This document shows positions 1 through 6,992 of a DNA stretch of 17,007 nt, in pieces. Source of the DNA: Acidimicrobiaceae bacterium (lineage in GTDB: Bacteria > Actinomycetota > Acidimicrobiia > Acidimicrobiales > Bog-793); the NCBI GenBank assembly GCA_025463965.1, contig JAODBN010000096.1, positions 1 through 17,007 on the forward strand. The letters run 5' to 3'. The translations under genes were made by a program, and so were the position numbers. The notes beneath the pieces are model-generated. The model worked only from the letters and a program-made list of their open reading frames with translations. It did no database searches and had not been told where the DNA came from. Within the stretch, counting starts at the first letter, position 1; the number at the start of each line of letters is the position of its first letter.

Positions 1-656
1 CGCACCGAGGCGTAGAACTTCAGCGCCCTACCGCCCGGTGTGACCTCGGGGGAGCCGTAGATCACGCCGATCTTCTCGCGCAGTTGGTTGATGAACAACG
101 CGATGGTGTCCGACTTGTTGAGGGTGCCGGTCAGCTTGCGCAGCGCCTGGGACATGAGCCGGGCCTGAAGACCGACATGGCTGTCGCCCATCTCCCCTTC
201 GATCTCCGCACGGGGGGTGAGCGCTGCCACTGAGTCCACCACCAGCACGTCGATCGCACCCGAGCGGATCAGCATGTCGGCGATCTCCAGAGCTTGCTCG
301 CCCGTGTCCGGCTGGGAGATCAAGAGCTCGTCGATGTCCACACCGATCGCCCGCGCATAGACAGGGTCGAGGGCGTGCTCAGCGTCGATGTAGGCGCAGA
401 CGCCCCCGTTGCGCTGGGCCTCGGCCACCACGTGCAGCGCCAGGGTGGACTTGCCGGAGGACTCCGGGCCGAAGCATTCGACCACTCGGCCTCGAGGCAA
501 GCCACCGATGCCGAGGGCGATGTCCAGCGACATCGCGCCGGTCGAGATCGACTCGATGCCAATGGTCAGGTTCTCGCCCATGCGCATGACCGAGCCCTTG
601 CCGAACTGCTTTTCGATCTGGCTGAGCGCTGCGTCAAGGGCCTTGTCCCGCTCCAT
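1..656 (-). CDS. recA: RecA recombinase, 3' end outside window
   Basis: ATP-dependent DNA strand-exchange protein. It forms filaments on single-stranded DNA, drives recombinational repair and triggers LexA self-cleavage in the SOS response. About 218 N-terminal residues are present and the C-terminal part runs off the left edge. Visible landmarks are the start MERDKALDAALSQIEKQFGKG, the Walker A motif GPESSGKS at about residues 63-70, the DAEHALDP segment, and the loop regions EGEMGDSHVGLQAR and NQLREKIGV. The ATG at 654-656 is chosen because it gives the usual RecA N-terminus. A GGAG lies just ahead of it, with a second purine run (CGGAGAG) further upstream. An SOS box lies 150 bp upstream (806-819). 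The next gene upstream (936-1358) is on the same strand, but the 279-bp gap and the SOS box argue for a separate recA promoter. Identity is very secure. Confidence 0.98.
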   Translation of the reverse strand, partial: MERDKALDAALSQIEKQFGKGSVMRMGENLTIGIESISTGAMSLDIALGIGGLPRGRVVECFGPESSGKSTLALHVVAEAQRNGGVCAYIDAEHALDPVYARAIGVDIDELLISQPDTGEQALEIADMLIRSGAIDVLVVDSVAALTPRAEIEGEMGDSHVGLQARLMSQALRKLTGTLNKSDTIALFINQLREKIGVIYGSPEVTPGGRALKFYASV

Positions 657-805
657 CGTCTCCGACTCTCCGTTCCTGGGCTGAGGCCCACTCGAGGTGT
701 GCCACCGAACGGGCGGAACCCTACGGGGCGGCTGTATCGCGGCCCATGGGGTAACTCCCGAGCCACCGGGCGCTTTCGTCGGCCCGACTTGCAGGATGGT
801 AACTC

Positions 806-819
806 CGAACGTGTGTTCG
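806..819. promoter_or_regulatory. LexA-binding SOS box upstream of recA
   Basis: CGAACGTGTGTTCG matches the Gram-positive/actinobacterial LexA operator (CGAAC, four bases, GTTCG) in every half-site position. It lies 150 bp ahead of the recA start, a normal place for the operator of a DNA-damage-inducible recA. I could not assign convincing -35/-10 hexamers around it. The rest of 657-935 shows no gene that I can support. Confidence 0.85.
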
Positions 820-935
820 GTGGTGGATAGGCGGGCGCTCCAATGGACGCGCCTAGACGGCTCGGCCACGGGCCTGCGGCCGCAAGCCGATGCACCACCA
901 CTTCAGCTGCGAAGCAACCTCTGCGGGGCGCGACC

Positions 936-1358
936 TCAGCCGGGAGTGACGACCACGCCGCGATCGCCGTAAGGGATCCGCTTTCCCTTCAGGATCCCCC
1001 CGATGGTTCCCATGACCTTCGCCAGCTTGGTCATGAACCCGTACTTCGAGATGATCTTGCTTCGGATCTCCTCTAACTCCGAGCCGGTGACGAGCCGCGC
1101 CGTGCCCCCAGCAGCCGCGCTGCCCGTCTTGGTCCGCCCCCGACCGTCACTGGGCTGGACGGTCACCCGCGGCGTATGAGCGAGCCGCTTGGCCTTTCCG
1201 GAGCCCGAGCTCGTCCAGAAGCCGACCTTGCCGTCGCCGAGATCCACGACCCACACGGGGGTGGCGACCGGGCGACCGTCGCGCTTGTAGGTGGTGAGAA
1301 GCATGTATTTCTCGTCCGACAGCGCCATCTTCCCAGCGTAGTGCTGGCCCGGCTGCAT
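936..1358 (-). CDS. PPOX-class flavin/F420-dependent oxidoreductase family protein
   Basis: Small split-beta-barrel protein of the pyridoxamine-phosphate-oxidase-like superfamily, about 140 residues. Actinobacterial members usually bind FMN or F420 and reduce small substrates; no substrate can be read from the sequence. Visible features are the N-terminal EKYMLLTTYKRDGRPVATPV strand pair, the cofactor-site-like GFWTSSGSGKAKRL segment, and a basic tail ending in RIPYGDRGVVVTPG. The start is uncertain: ATG at 1356-1358 gives MQPGQHYAGKMALSDEKY, while an in-frame ATG at 1326-1328 gives MALSDEKY. Neither has a well-spaced ribosome site; a GGGGAG lies about 15 bases before the upper one. The open frame continues far upstream across the macro gene, but that part is spurious. 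It is divergent from the macro-domain gene, with a 69-bp gap. Confidence 0.85.
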   Translation of the reverse strand: MQPGQHYAGKMALSDEKYMLLTTYKRDGRPVATPVWVVDLGDGKVGFWTSSGSGKAKRLAHTPRVTVQPSDGRGRTKTGSAAAGGTARLVTGSELEEIRSKIISKYGFMTKLAKVMGTIGGILKGKRIPYGDRGVVVTPG

Positions 1359-1392
1359 CGCACGAGAAACTTTCTCCCCGCAGTGGCGGCCG

Positions 1393-1421
1393 TTGGCGCT
1401 GTCAGCGCGCTTTGCGACAAT
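1393..1421 (+). promoter_or_regulatory. candidate promoter of the macro-PLD pair, possibly leaderless
   Basis: TTGGCG (1393-1398) and GACAAT (1416-1421) are separated by 17 bp, a good sigma-70-type spacing. The -10 element ends six bases before the ATG at 1428, so transcription would begin at or next to the start codon and give a leaderless mRNA. No Shine-Dalgarno sequence precedes the ATG, which fits. This is pattern matching only. Confidence 0.45.
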
Positions 1422-1427
1422 GTCGAG

Positions 1428-1934
1428 ATGGCCACCCGAATCGAGGCAGTCCGAGGCGACATCACGAGCGAGCAGGTCGACGTGGTGGTGAACGCCGCCA
1501 ATCCGGCGCTCGCCGGTGGCGGCGGCGTCGACGGCGCAATCCATCGGGCTGCAGGCGCCGCAGAGCTGTCCGCGGCCTGCGCTCAGCTCGGGGGCTGCGC
1601 TACCGGCGACGCCAAGCTGACACCGGGATTCGCGCTGTCGGCCCGCTGGATCGCGCACGTCGTCGGTCCCGTCTGGCGCGGCGGTGGCGAAGGCGAGGCG
1701 AAGCTGCTCGCCTCCTGCTATCGCCGGGCTCTCGAGCTGGCCGACGACGTGGGCGCTGCGTCGATCGCCTTCCCGGCGATCTCCACGGGTGTCTACGGCT
1801 ATCCCCGCCGCGAGGCGGCCGAAATTGCGGTCGCCACGCTCCAAGCGACGCCGACCAAGGTCGCTCTCGTGCGCCTCGTCGCCTTCGACGAGCCGACCGC
1901 GGCCATCTACGAGGAGCTGCTCGGCCAATCGTGA
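1428..1934 (+). CDS. macro-domain protein (ADP-ribose / O-acetyl-ADP-ribose hydrolase type)
   Basis: Stand-alone macro domain of 168 residues. Family members bind ADP-ribose and many hydrolyse O-acetyl-ADP-ribose or remove ADP-ribose from proteins. The key elements are present: GDIT at residues 10-13, the NAAN motif at 22-25, a glycine run followed by VDGAIH at 30-39, and the phosphate loop STGVYGYP at 119-126. This is the MacroD/AF1521-like arrangement. The ATG at 1428 is chosen because the domain starts right after it; the frame is open further upstream, but only across the opposite-strand PPOX gene. Its TGA overlaps the GTG of the phospholipase D-like gene (GTGA, 1931-1934), so the two are probably translated together. 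The enzymatic substrate is inferred from the family. Confidence 0.93.
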   Translation: MATRIEAVRGDITSEQVDVVVNAANPALAGGGGVDGAIHRAAGAAELSAACAQLGGCATGDAKLTPGFALSARWIAHVVGPVWRGGGEGEAKLLASCYRRALELADDVGAASIAFPAISTGVYGYPRREAAEIAVATLQATPTKVALVRLVAFDEPTAAIYEELLGQS

Positions 1935-2992
1935 CCGATCGGGCTTCGTGCCGCAGCGAGTATCCACAGAGGGCCCGTCGTGGGAGCCGCCTTCTTCGCG
2001 CGCTCGGCCGGCTCGCTTTGGCGGGAGTCGTTGGAACAGCCGTCCTTCTTGCGGGCGAGCCGGTGTCGGCCAGCCCGGTGGCTTCTGCTGCCGCCCTGCG
2101 CCTGATCGAGGAGCCCGGCGCCGGCATGGCCCCGATCGAGGAGCTGTTGGGCTCTGCCCGTCACCAAGTGGACCTCGTCGTCTATGAGCTGGCGGACCCC
2201 GTCGCGCAGTCGATCCTGGCCGCAGATGCCGCAAGGGGGGTGTTGGTCCGCGTCCTTCTCAATCGCCGTTACACCCAGTCGATCAATGCTCCCGCCCGCT
2301 CATACCTGCTCGCTCACCACGTGCAGGTGCGCTGGGCACCTTCTCGCTTCGAGCTCGTTCACGAGAAGGCGGCGGTGATCGACGGGGCCACCGCGATCGT
2401 GATGACCCTCAATCTGACCGCCCGGTATTACACGGACACTCGCGACGTAGCGATCGTCGACCGTGCGCCTGCTGACGTGGCAGGGATCGAGGCGAGGTTC
2501 GCCGCGGACTGGAGTGGGAGCGCCGATCCGCCCCCCACTGCCGGTAGCGAGCTCTTGTGGAGCCCGGGCGCCGAGAGGCCGCTACTTGCGCTCATCGGTT
2601 CCGCCCGCGCGGAGCTATGGGTGGAGAACGAGGAGCTCGCCGACCCGAGGGTCACCGCTGGGCTCGCCGCAGCGTCTCGTCGCGGCGTGAAGGTCGTGGT
2701 CGTGATGACCGACCAGCCGGAGTGGCACGCGGCGTTCGCGCAACTGCGGGTCGCTGGCGTCGAGGTGAGAACCTTTCCCGACCGTTCGGGCGTTACCTAC
2801 GTACACGCGAAAGTGCTCGACGTCGATCCCGGGGGACCGGACGAGCGCGCCTTTGTCGGATCGCAGAACTTCTCGCGAGCGAGCCTCCTCGAGAACCGCG
2901 AGCTTGGCCTCTTGAGCACCTCGCCCACGATCGTTGTGGCGCTCGCCGCGATGGTCCGCTCCGACGCTTCCGCCGCTGGCTACGGCGACTGA
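1931..2992 (+). CDS. exported phospholipase D-like protein with two HKD motifs
   Basis: 353-residue phospholipase D-superfamily protein. Two HxK(x4)D motifs are visible: HEKAAVID starting at residue 144, followed by MTLNLT, and HAKVLDVD starting at residue 292, followed by the GSQNFS signature. Both active-site halves therefore look intact, as needed for a phosphodiesterase or transphosphatidylase working through a phospho-histidine intermediate. The N-terminus is basic (RARRGSRLLRALGR) and then hydrophobic (LALAGVVGTAVLLAG), with a likely cleavage region SASPVASA, so it is probably secreted or membrane-tethered. The GTG at 1931 overlaps the macro gene's stop and keeps the whole signal peptide. 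Substrate is unknown: lipid, nucleic acid and cell-wall phosphodiester are all possible in this superfamily. It ends 2 bp from the convergent cinA gene. Confidence 0.88.
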   Translation: MTDRASCRSEYPQRARRGSRLLRALGRLALAGVVGTAVLLAGEPVSASPVASAAALRLIEEPGAGMAPIEELLGSARHQVDLVVYELADPVAQSILAADAARGVLVRVLLNRRYTQSINAPARSYLLAHHVQVRWAPSRFELVHEKAAVIDGATAIVMTLNLTARYYTDTRDVAIVDRAPADVAGIEARFAADWSGSADPPPTAGSELLWSPGAERPLLALIGSARAELWVENEELADPRVTAGLAAASRRGVKVVVVMTDQPEWHAAFAQLRVAGVEVRTFPDRSGVTYVHAKVLDVDPGGPDERAFVGSQNFSRASLLENRELGLLSTSPTIVVALAAMVRSDASAAGYGD

Positions 2993-2994
2993 GC

Positions 2995-4242
2995 TCAGCC
3001 GAGCTTGAGCAACCGTCGTCGCAGGGTGTCGAGCGCCGTGATGGTGGCGATCTCGCGGATCTGCAGCCGATTGCCGAGGAGTCGCAGCGTCACCGCCTCG
3101 GTAGTTCGGCCGGGCAGGGCGATCCCCGCAAAGCACGTTCCCGGAGCGAGTCCCTCTTCCGGGTCGGGCCCGGCGACCCCTGTCGTGGACAGCGCGACGT
3201 CGGTTCCCAGGGCGCGGCAGGCGCCGTCTGCCATCGCCACCGCGGCCTGCGCGGAGACGACGGGCCCGTCGGGGACCCCGAGGATGTGGCGCTTGACCGA
3301 GGCGTCGTAGGCGACCACCGAACCGGTGAACCACCGACTCGCACCGGGGACGCCGACGATGCGGGCCGCGATCAGCCCGCCGGTGAAGGACTCGGCAAGC
3401 CCGAGGCGCAGCCCCCGATCCGTGAGCAGCTCGCCGACGACCTGCTCCATGGTCTCCTCGTCCGTCCCGAACACTCCCTCGCCGATGAGCTCTCGCAGCG
3501 CAGCCTCCTCGCGGTCCAAAGCGGCCGTGGCGCTCGCCGCGTCCGGCGTCTTCACGGTCACGCGCACTTTGATCCCTTCCATCCCACTCGCGAGGAACGC
3601 GATCGTCGGAGCGCCCGGGGGTCCGCCCTCGAGGGCGTCCACCCGTGGCGCCACGAGCTCCGCGAGCCCCGATTCACCAAGGCCCCATGTGCGCAGGACG
3701 CGGCTCGCGATTACCGCCGTCTCTCCCGAGCGGGCACGCAAGTCCGGCAGCACGGCGCGAACGACCATCTCTTTCATCTCCTCAGGCACCCCGGGGAGCG
3801 CGTAGACCACCTGATCGCCCACGGGGCAGATCAACCCGGGAGCTGTGCCGAGGCGCTGCGCGATCACCGTCGCGCCGACGGGCACGTCGGCTTGGCGCCG
3901 GTTGCTCTCGGTCATGTGCCGAGAGCGGCGGGCGAAGATGGCCTCGATGTCGGCCATCACGTCGGGGTCCCGCTCGAGTTGGACGCCCGCGACCTTGGCG
4001 ATCGCCTCCCGTGTCAGGTCATCTTGGGTGGGCCCAAGTCCTCCCGTGAGGATGGCTGCGTCGGCGCGCGATAAGGCGATGCGCAAGGTGTCGGCGATCC
4101 GGTCGACGTTGTCGCCGACGCGGACCTGGTGGGTGCAGTCGATGCCCGACTCGGCGAGCCGCTGCGCGATCCAGCCCGAGTTGGTGTCGACGTTCTGGCC
4201 AAGGAGGAGCTCGGTGCCGACCGCGACGATCTCGGCGCGCAC
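2995..4242 (-). CDS. cinA: CinA-family protein: COG1058 domain plus NMN amidohydrolase (PncC-like)
   Basis: 415-residue two-domain protein, the usual full length. The N-terminal molybdopterin-binding-like COG1058 domain shows GTELLLGQ near residue 9 and LTGGLGPTQDD near 65; in studied homologues this domain has ADP-ribose pyrophosphatase activity. The C-terminal CinA/PncC domain deamidates nicotinamide mononucleotide in pyridine-nucleotide recycling. Its active-site signature reads AESFTGG with the serine at residue 285, followed by TTGVAGPDPEEG. The residue after that serine is Phe, where many family members have Cys or Leu. The GTG start at 4240-4242 sits one base after the pgsA stop (TGA-G-GTG), indicating translational coupling. 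It is the last gene of the minus-strand series and converges on the PLD-like gene with only 2 bp between them. Confidence 0.96.
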   Translation of the reverse strand: MRAEIVAVGTELLLGQNVDTNSGWIAQRLAESGIDCTHQVRVGDNVDRIADTLRIALSRADAAILTGGLGPTQDDLTREAIAKVAGVQLERDPDVMADIEAIFARRSRHMTESNRRQADVPVGATVIAQRLGTAPGLICPVGDQVVYALPGVPEEMKEMVVRAVLPDLRARSGETAVIASRVLRTWGLGESGLAELVAPRVDALEGGPPGAPTIAFLASGMEGIKVRVTVKTPDAASATAALDREEAALRELIGEGVFGTDEETMEQVVGELLTDRGLRLGLAESFTGGLIAARIVGVPGASRWFTGSVVAYDASVKRHILGVPDGPVVSAQAAVAMADGACRALGTDVALSTTGVAGPDPEEGLAPGTCFAGIALPGRTTEAVTLRLLGNRLQIREIATITALDTLRRRLLKLG

Positions 4243-4243
4243 C

Positions 4244-4846
4244 TCAGCCAGCCTGCCCGTCGCCGGAGCGCAGCAGGCGCCGCCCGTCCGCGAGGTACTC
4301 GGCCCCCGTGTAGAGCGTCAATGCCACCGCCACCCACAGCACGACCCTCACGACGTCTCGGTAGTGGCCGCCGATCGGCGGGAAGAACGCCAGACCGACG
4401 GCGAAGTCCTGCACGAGCGTCTTGACCTTGGCGAGCGGACGGGCCGGGATGGAGATCCCGCGGCGCGCCGCGTAGGTCCGGAAAGCCTGCATGGCGACTT
4501 CTCGAGCGGCGATCACCGCGACTGGCCACCAGGAGACCTCGCCGAGCCCCGCGAGTGCCGCTAGGGCGGCGATCACGAGGAGCTTGTCGGCGAGAGGATC
4601 CAAGAAGGCGCCCGAGCGAGTCACGCCGTGGCGACGCGCCAGCTCGCCGTCGAGGCGGTCGGAGAACGCGAGCAAGGTCCACAGCACCCACAGCAGCCAG
4701 GAGTCCGGACCGGTCTCGGCCACGAGGATCCCGAGGAGCGGAGCCGCCACCACCCGCACGAAGGAGAGGGCGTTGGCCGGAGTCGCCACTGCAGAGGGCC
4801 CGAAGCGCTTGGTGGGCGGAGCAGGCGCCCGCTCTGCGGCGCTCAC
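4244..4846 (-). CDS. pgsA: CDP-diacylglycerol-glycerol-3-phosphate 3-phosphatidyltransferase
   Basis: Integral membrane enzyme of the CDP-alcohol phosphatidyltransferase family, 200 residues. It is predicted to make phosphatidylglycerol phosphate from CDP-diacylglycerol and glycerol-3-phosphate. The metal-binding signature is complete: SDRLDGELAR, then GAFLDPLADK, with aspartates at residues 63, 66, 83 and 87. Hydrophobic segments lie around residues 26-44, 48-61, 88-115 and near the C-terminus (VVRVVLWVAVALTLYTG). The GTG at 4844-4846 is preferred because it overlaps the rimO stop (GTGA) and gives a normal-length protein; the frame is open upstream only inside rimO. The adjacency rimO-pgsA-cinA supports the PgsA assignment over other members of the family, which share the same signature. 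Confidence 0.93.
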   Translation of the reverse strand: MSAAERAPAPPTKRFGPSAVATPANALSFVRVVAAPLLGILVAETGPDSWLLWVLWTLLAFSDRLDGELARRHGVTRSGAFLDPLADKLLVIAALAALAGLGEVSWWPVAVIAAREVAMQAFRTYAARRGISIPARPLAKVKTLVQDFAVGLAFFPPIGGHYRDVVRVVLWVAVALTLYTGAEYLADGRRLLRSGDGQAG

Positions 4847-6180
4847 CTCCGCACCGCTGCGGCGGCCAGGCTCGCCGGTGGCGGGCCGGCGCCAACCTCC
4901 TCGGCAAGCAGGTCCGGCCCCTCGGCTGCAACCAGTTCCACCTGGACGAGCTTGCCCCGCGAGAGCGTGAGCGGAACGCGGATCACCCCGTCGATCTCCG
5001 GTGCCTCCCGATGCGAGCGACCCACCCCTGCAGCGTCGACGAGCACTTCGGTGCGGGTGCCGACGAGGCGCGCTCGGCGCGACGCCGTGATCCGGTCCTG
5101 CAGCTCCGAGCACTCGCGCGCCCGTTCAGCGGCGAGCTCGACGGGAACCTTGGCGTCAAGCCCTGCGGCGTAGGTGCCGTCCTCCTCCGAAAAGCTGAAG
5201 AAGCCGGCCCAGTCGAGCTGCGCCTCCTGCAAGAAGGCAAGCAGCTGGTCGTGGTCCTCTTCGGTCTCACCCGGGTAGCCGAGGATGAACGAGGAGCGGA
5301 AGGCCGCGTCCGGAGCCAGCGAGCGGATCGCCTCGATGCGCGAGAGGAAGCGCTCGCCCGATCCCCACCGACGCATCCTGCGCAGAAGGCCGGGCGCGAC
5401 GTGCTGGAGCGAAAGGTCGAAATAGGGAAGGCCGGTGTCGAGAACCGTTCTCACGAGCGCTTCGGTCAGTGCCGAGGGGTAGAGGTAGAGCAGGCGTACG
5501 CGCGGGACGCGGGCCCGGACCGCCTCGACGAGCGCGGCGAGCGCACCCGGGCGTGCGTCGTCGCGGCCGTACGACGCGAGGTCTTGGGCGACGAGCACCA
5601 CCTCGACCACTCCCCCGGCGGCGAGCGCGTCGACCTCAGCGAGGATTGCCGCTACGGGGCGCGAGCGCTGCTTTCCTCGAAAGCTCGGGATCGCGCAGAA
5701 GCCGCAAGCTCGGTCGCACCCTTCGGCCACCTTGACGTACGCCCAAGGGGCTTCGGGCGCAGGCCGCGGGAGCTCCAGCAGGTCCATGGCCGGGAGCGCC
5801 ATCGGCGCTTCGTCCCGAGGAGCGCCGCCAAGCCGGCGCACGCGAGGGCCTCCGCTGAGCTGGACGGGAACGCCGAAGCCGGCCACGAGGTCGACCTCCG
5901 GCAGGGCCTCGGCCAGCTCGTCGCCGGCGCGTTCGGCGAGGCAACCGGTGACCACCAGGCGGGCGCCGGGGCGTCGGGCGTCGGAAAGCTGGAGGATCGT
6001 CTCCACCGACTCGGCGCGGGCGGCCTCGATGAAGGCGCAGGTGTTCACGACGACGAGGTCGGCCTCCTCAGCGGAGCTGGCTTCGGCGTAACCATCGCCG
6101 AGAAGCGAGCCGGCGAGCTTGGCCGAGTCCACCTCGTTCTTCGGACAGCCGAGCGTCTCGATCCAGTAACGCTCAGGCAC
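4843..6180 (-). CDS. rimO: ribosomal protein uS12 methylthiotransferase RimO
   Basis: Radical-SAM enzyme that adds a methylthio group to an aspartate of ribosomal protein S12. It is 445 residues, normal for the family. The N-terminal UPF0004 domain has the three cluster cysteines C12 (ETLGCPKNEVD), C48 (VVNTCAFIE) and C80 (VVTGCLAE). The radical-SAM triad is C155-xxx-C159-xx-C162 in AEGCDRACGFCAIPSFRGK. The PYFDLSLQH and SSFILGYPGETEED motifs follow, then a C-terminal TRAM region (TEVLVDAAG to the end). The ETLGCPKN and IPSFRGKQRSR forms favour RimO over the tRNA enzyme MiaB. Translation starts at GTG 6178-6180, and its stop overlaps the pgsA start. The last 15-20 residues (Pro/Ala-rich) look like a non-conserved tail. 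Confidence 0.96.
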   Translation of the reverse strand: MPERYWIETLGCPKNEVDSAKLAGSLLGDGYAEASSAEEADLVVVNTCAFIEAARAESVETILQLSDARRPGARLVVTGCLAERAGDELAEALPEVDLVAGFGVPVQLSGGPRVRRLGGAPRDEAPMALPAMDLLELPRPAPEAPWAYVKVAEGCDRACGFCAIPSFRGKQRSRPVAAILAEVDALAAGGVVEVVLVAQDLASYGRDDARPGALAALVEAVRARVPRVRLLYLYPSALTEALVRTVLDTGLPYFDLSLQHVAPGLLRRMRRWGSGERFLSRIEAIRSLAPDAAFRSSFILGYPGETEEDHDQLLAFLQEAQLDWAGFFSFSEEDGTYAAGLDAKVPVELAAERARECSELQDRITASRRARLVGTRTEVLVDAAGVGRSHREAPEIDGVIRVPLTLSRGKLVQVELVAAEGPDLLAEEVGAGPPPASLAAAAVRR

Positions 6181-6224
6181 CTGATCGAGCCTACCAAGTG
6201 GCCGGTCAGGCGCCGGATCGGTGC

Positions 6225-6914
6225 TCAGAGCCCCCCGAGCAGCTCGGCGCGCTTCTGGTCGAACTCCGCCTCGGTGACGATCCCGCGACGGCGCAGAGCC
6301 TCGAGGCGAGCGAGTCGCTCCCCCACGTCATTGCCCGTCCCCCCCTGGTGCACCTCTGCTCGGCGCTCCTCGGAGGCGCGTGGAGCTGGTCGGCGGTCCC
6401 CCGCCGGGGGCGCCCATCGCTCAGAACTGCGCATCGGACCGCCCCCCTGACGGGCGTGCTCAGCCGCCTGGTGAACCCGGTGCTGGACGTCCTCGGGGCG
6501 GCGGACGTGGGCAAGAGGCGCCGCCCGGGTGGCCGACGCCGACTCAACCAGGAGCGAGCCGTAACCGAGCAACCGTCCGAGCGGACCCTGCTCGTAGGAG
6601 ACGTCCTCGACACGGGCGGCGGGGACCTCGCGCCCGGACCGGCGCCAGAAGCCCTCGCGCTGGACGACCCGGAGGGTGGTCACCATCAGGAGGCTCGACC
6701 GGTAGCGAAGCACCCGACCGGACAGATAGGCCGCCGCGAACAGGACGGCGACTGCCAGCAGCACGCCGAACCATGCCGGCGCGTCCGACCAAGCGAGGAA
6801 TCCCGCCACACACGCGGCGAGAAGCACCGCGACGGCCGCGACGGGACGCACGAGCACGACGGCGTGTGGGCGGCTGGCGTAGAGCACTTCCTCGTCCTGC
6901 TCAAGCCCTCGCAT
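6225..6914 (-). CDS. membrane protein with bacterial PH domain and C-terminal SHOCT motif
   Basis: 229-residue predicted membrane protein of unknown role. After a short cytoplasmic start (RGLEQDEEVLYASRPH) there are two hydrophobic helices (about residues 20-40 and 44-64). A bPH2-type region follows, with the characteristic TTLRVVQREGFWRRSGREVP and VEDVSYEQGPLGRLLGYGSL strands. After a Pro/Arg/Gly-rich linker, the last 35 residues form a SHOCT domain (LARLEALRRRGIVTEAEFDQ). SHOCT modules often follow membrane domains and are thought to mediate oligomerisation. Start choice: ATG at 6912-6914 has GGGGGTGA five bases upstream and is preferred; GTG at 6921-6923 is a possible alternative. It lies 44 bp upstream of rimO on the same strand. 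Domain assignment is by eye. Confidence 0.85.
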   Translation of the reverse strand: MRGLEQDEEVLYASRPHAVVLVRPVAAVAVLLAACVAGFLAWSDAPAWFGVLLAVAVLFAAAYLSGRVLRYRSSLLMVTTLRVVQREGFWRRSGREVPAARVEDVSYEQGPLGRLLGYGSLLVESASATRAAPLAHVRRPEDVQHRVHQAAEHARQGGGPMRSSERWAPPAGDRRPAPRASEERRAEVHQGGTGNDVGERLARLEALRRRGIVTEAEFDQKRAELLGGL

Positions 6915-6949
6915 CCGGCTCACCCCCAGTGATCACGCCCCGCTCGGTT

Positions 6950-6980
6950 TCGGATCGGCCCGCTGCGCGCGCCGATCCGA
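6950..6980 (-). terminator. hairpin downstream of the ATP-grasp ligase gene, possible terminator
   Basis: A perfect 10-bp inverted repeat (TCGGATCGGC at 6950-6959, GCCGATCCGA at 6971-6980) encloses an 11-base loop. It begins 12 bases after the ligase stop on the minus strand. No T-run follows, so it is not a classical intrinsic terminator, but U-poor hairpins are commonly proposed as terminators in actinobacteria. It could also be an mRNA processing or stabilising element between the envelope genes and the PH-rimO-pgsA-cinA genes. Confidence 0.45.
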
Positions 6981-6992
6981 TCCTCTCGCGTC

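Noticed and set aside
1359..2234. Long N-terminal extension of the PPOX frame
   Set aside because: It lies antisense to the macro-domain and PLD genes, which have full family motifs. The extension shows no recognisable domain.
4555..6450. 631-codon plus-strand ORF over pgsA and rimO
   Set aside because: Shadow of GC-rich codon usage on the opposite strand. Its composition is Arg/Ala/Gly-rich and motifless, while the minus strand carries RimO and PgsA signatures.
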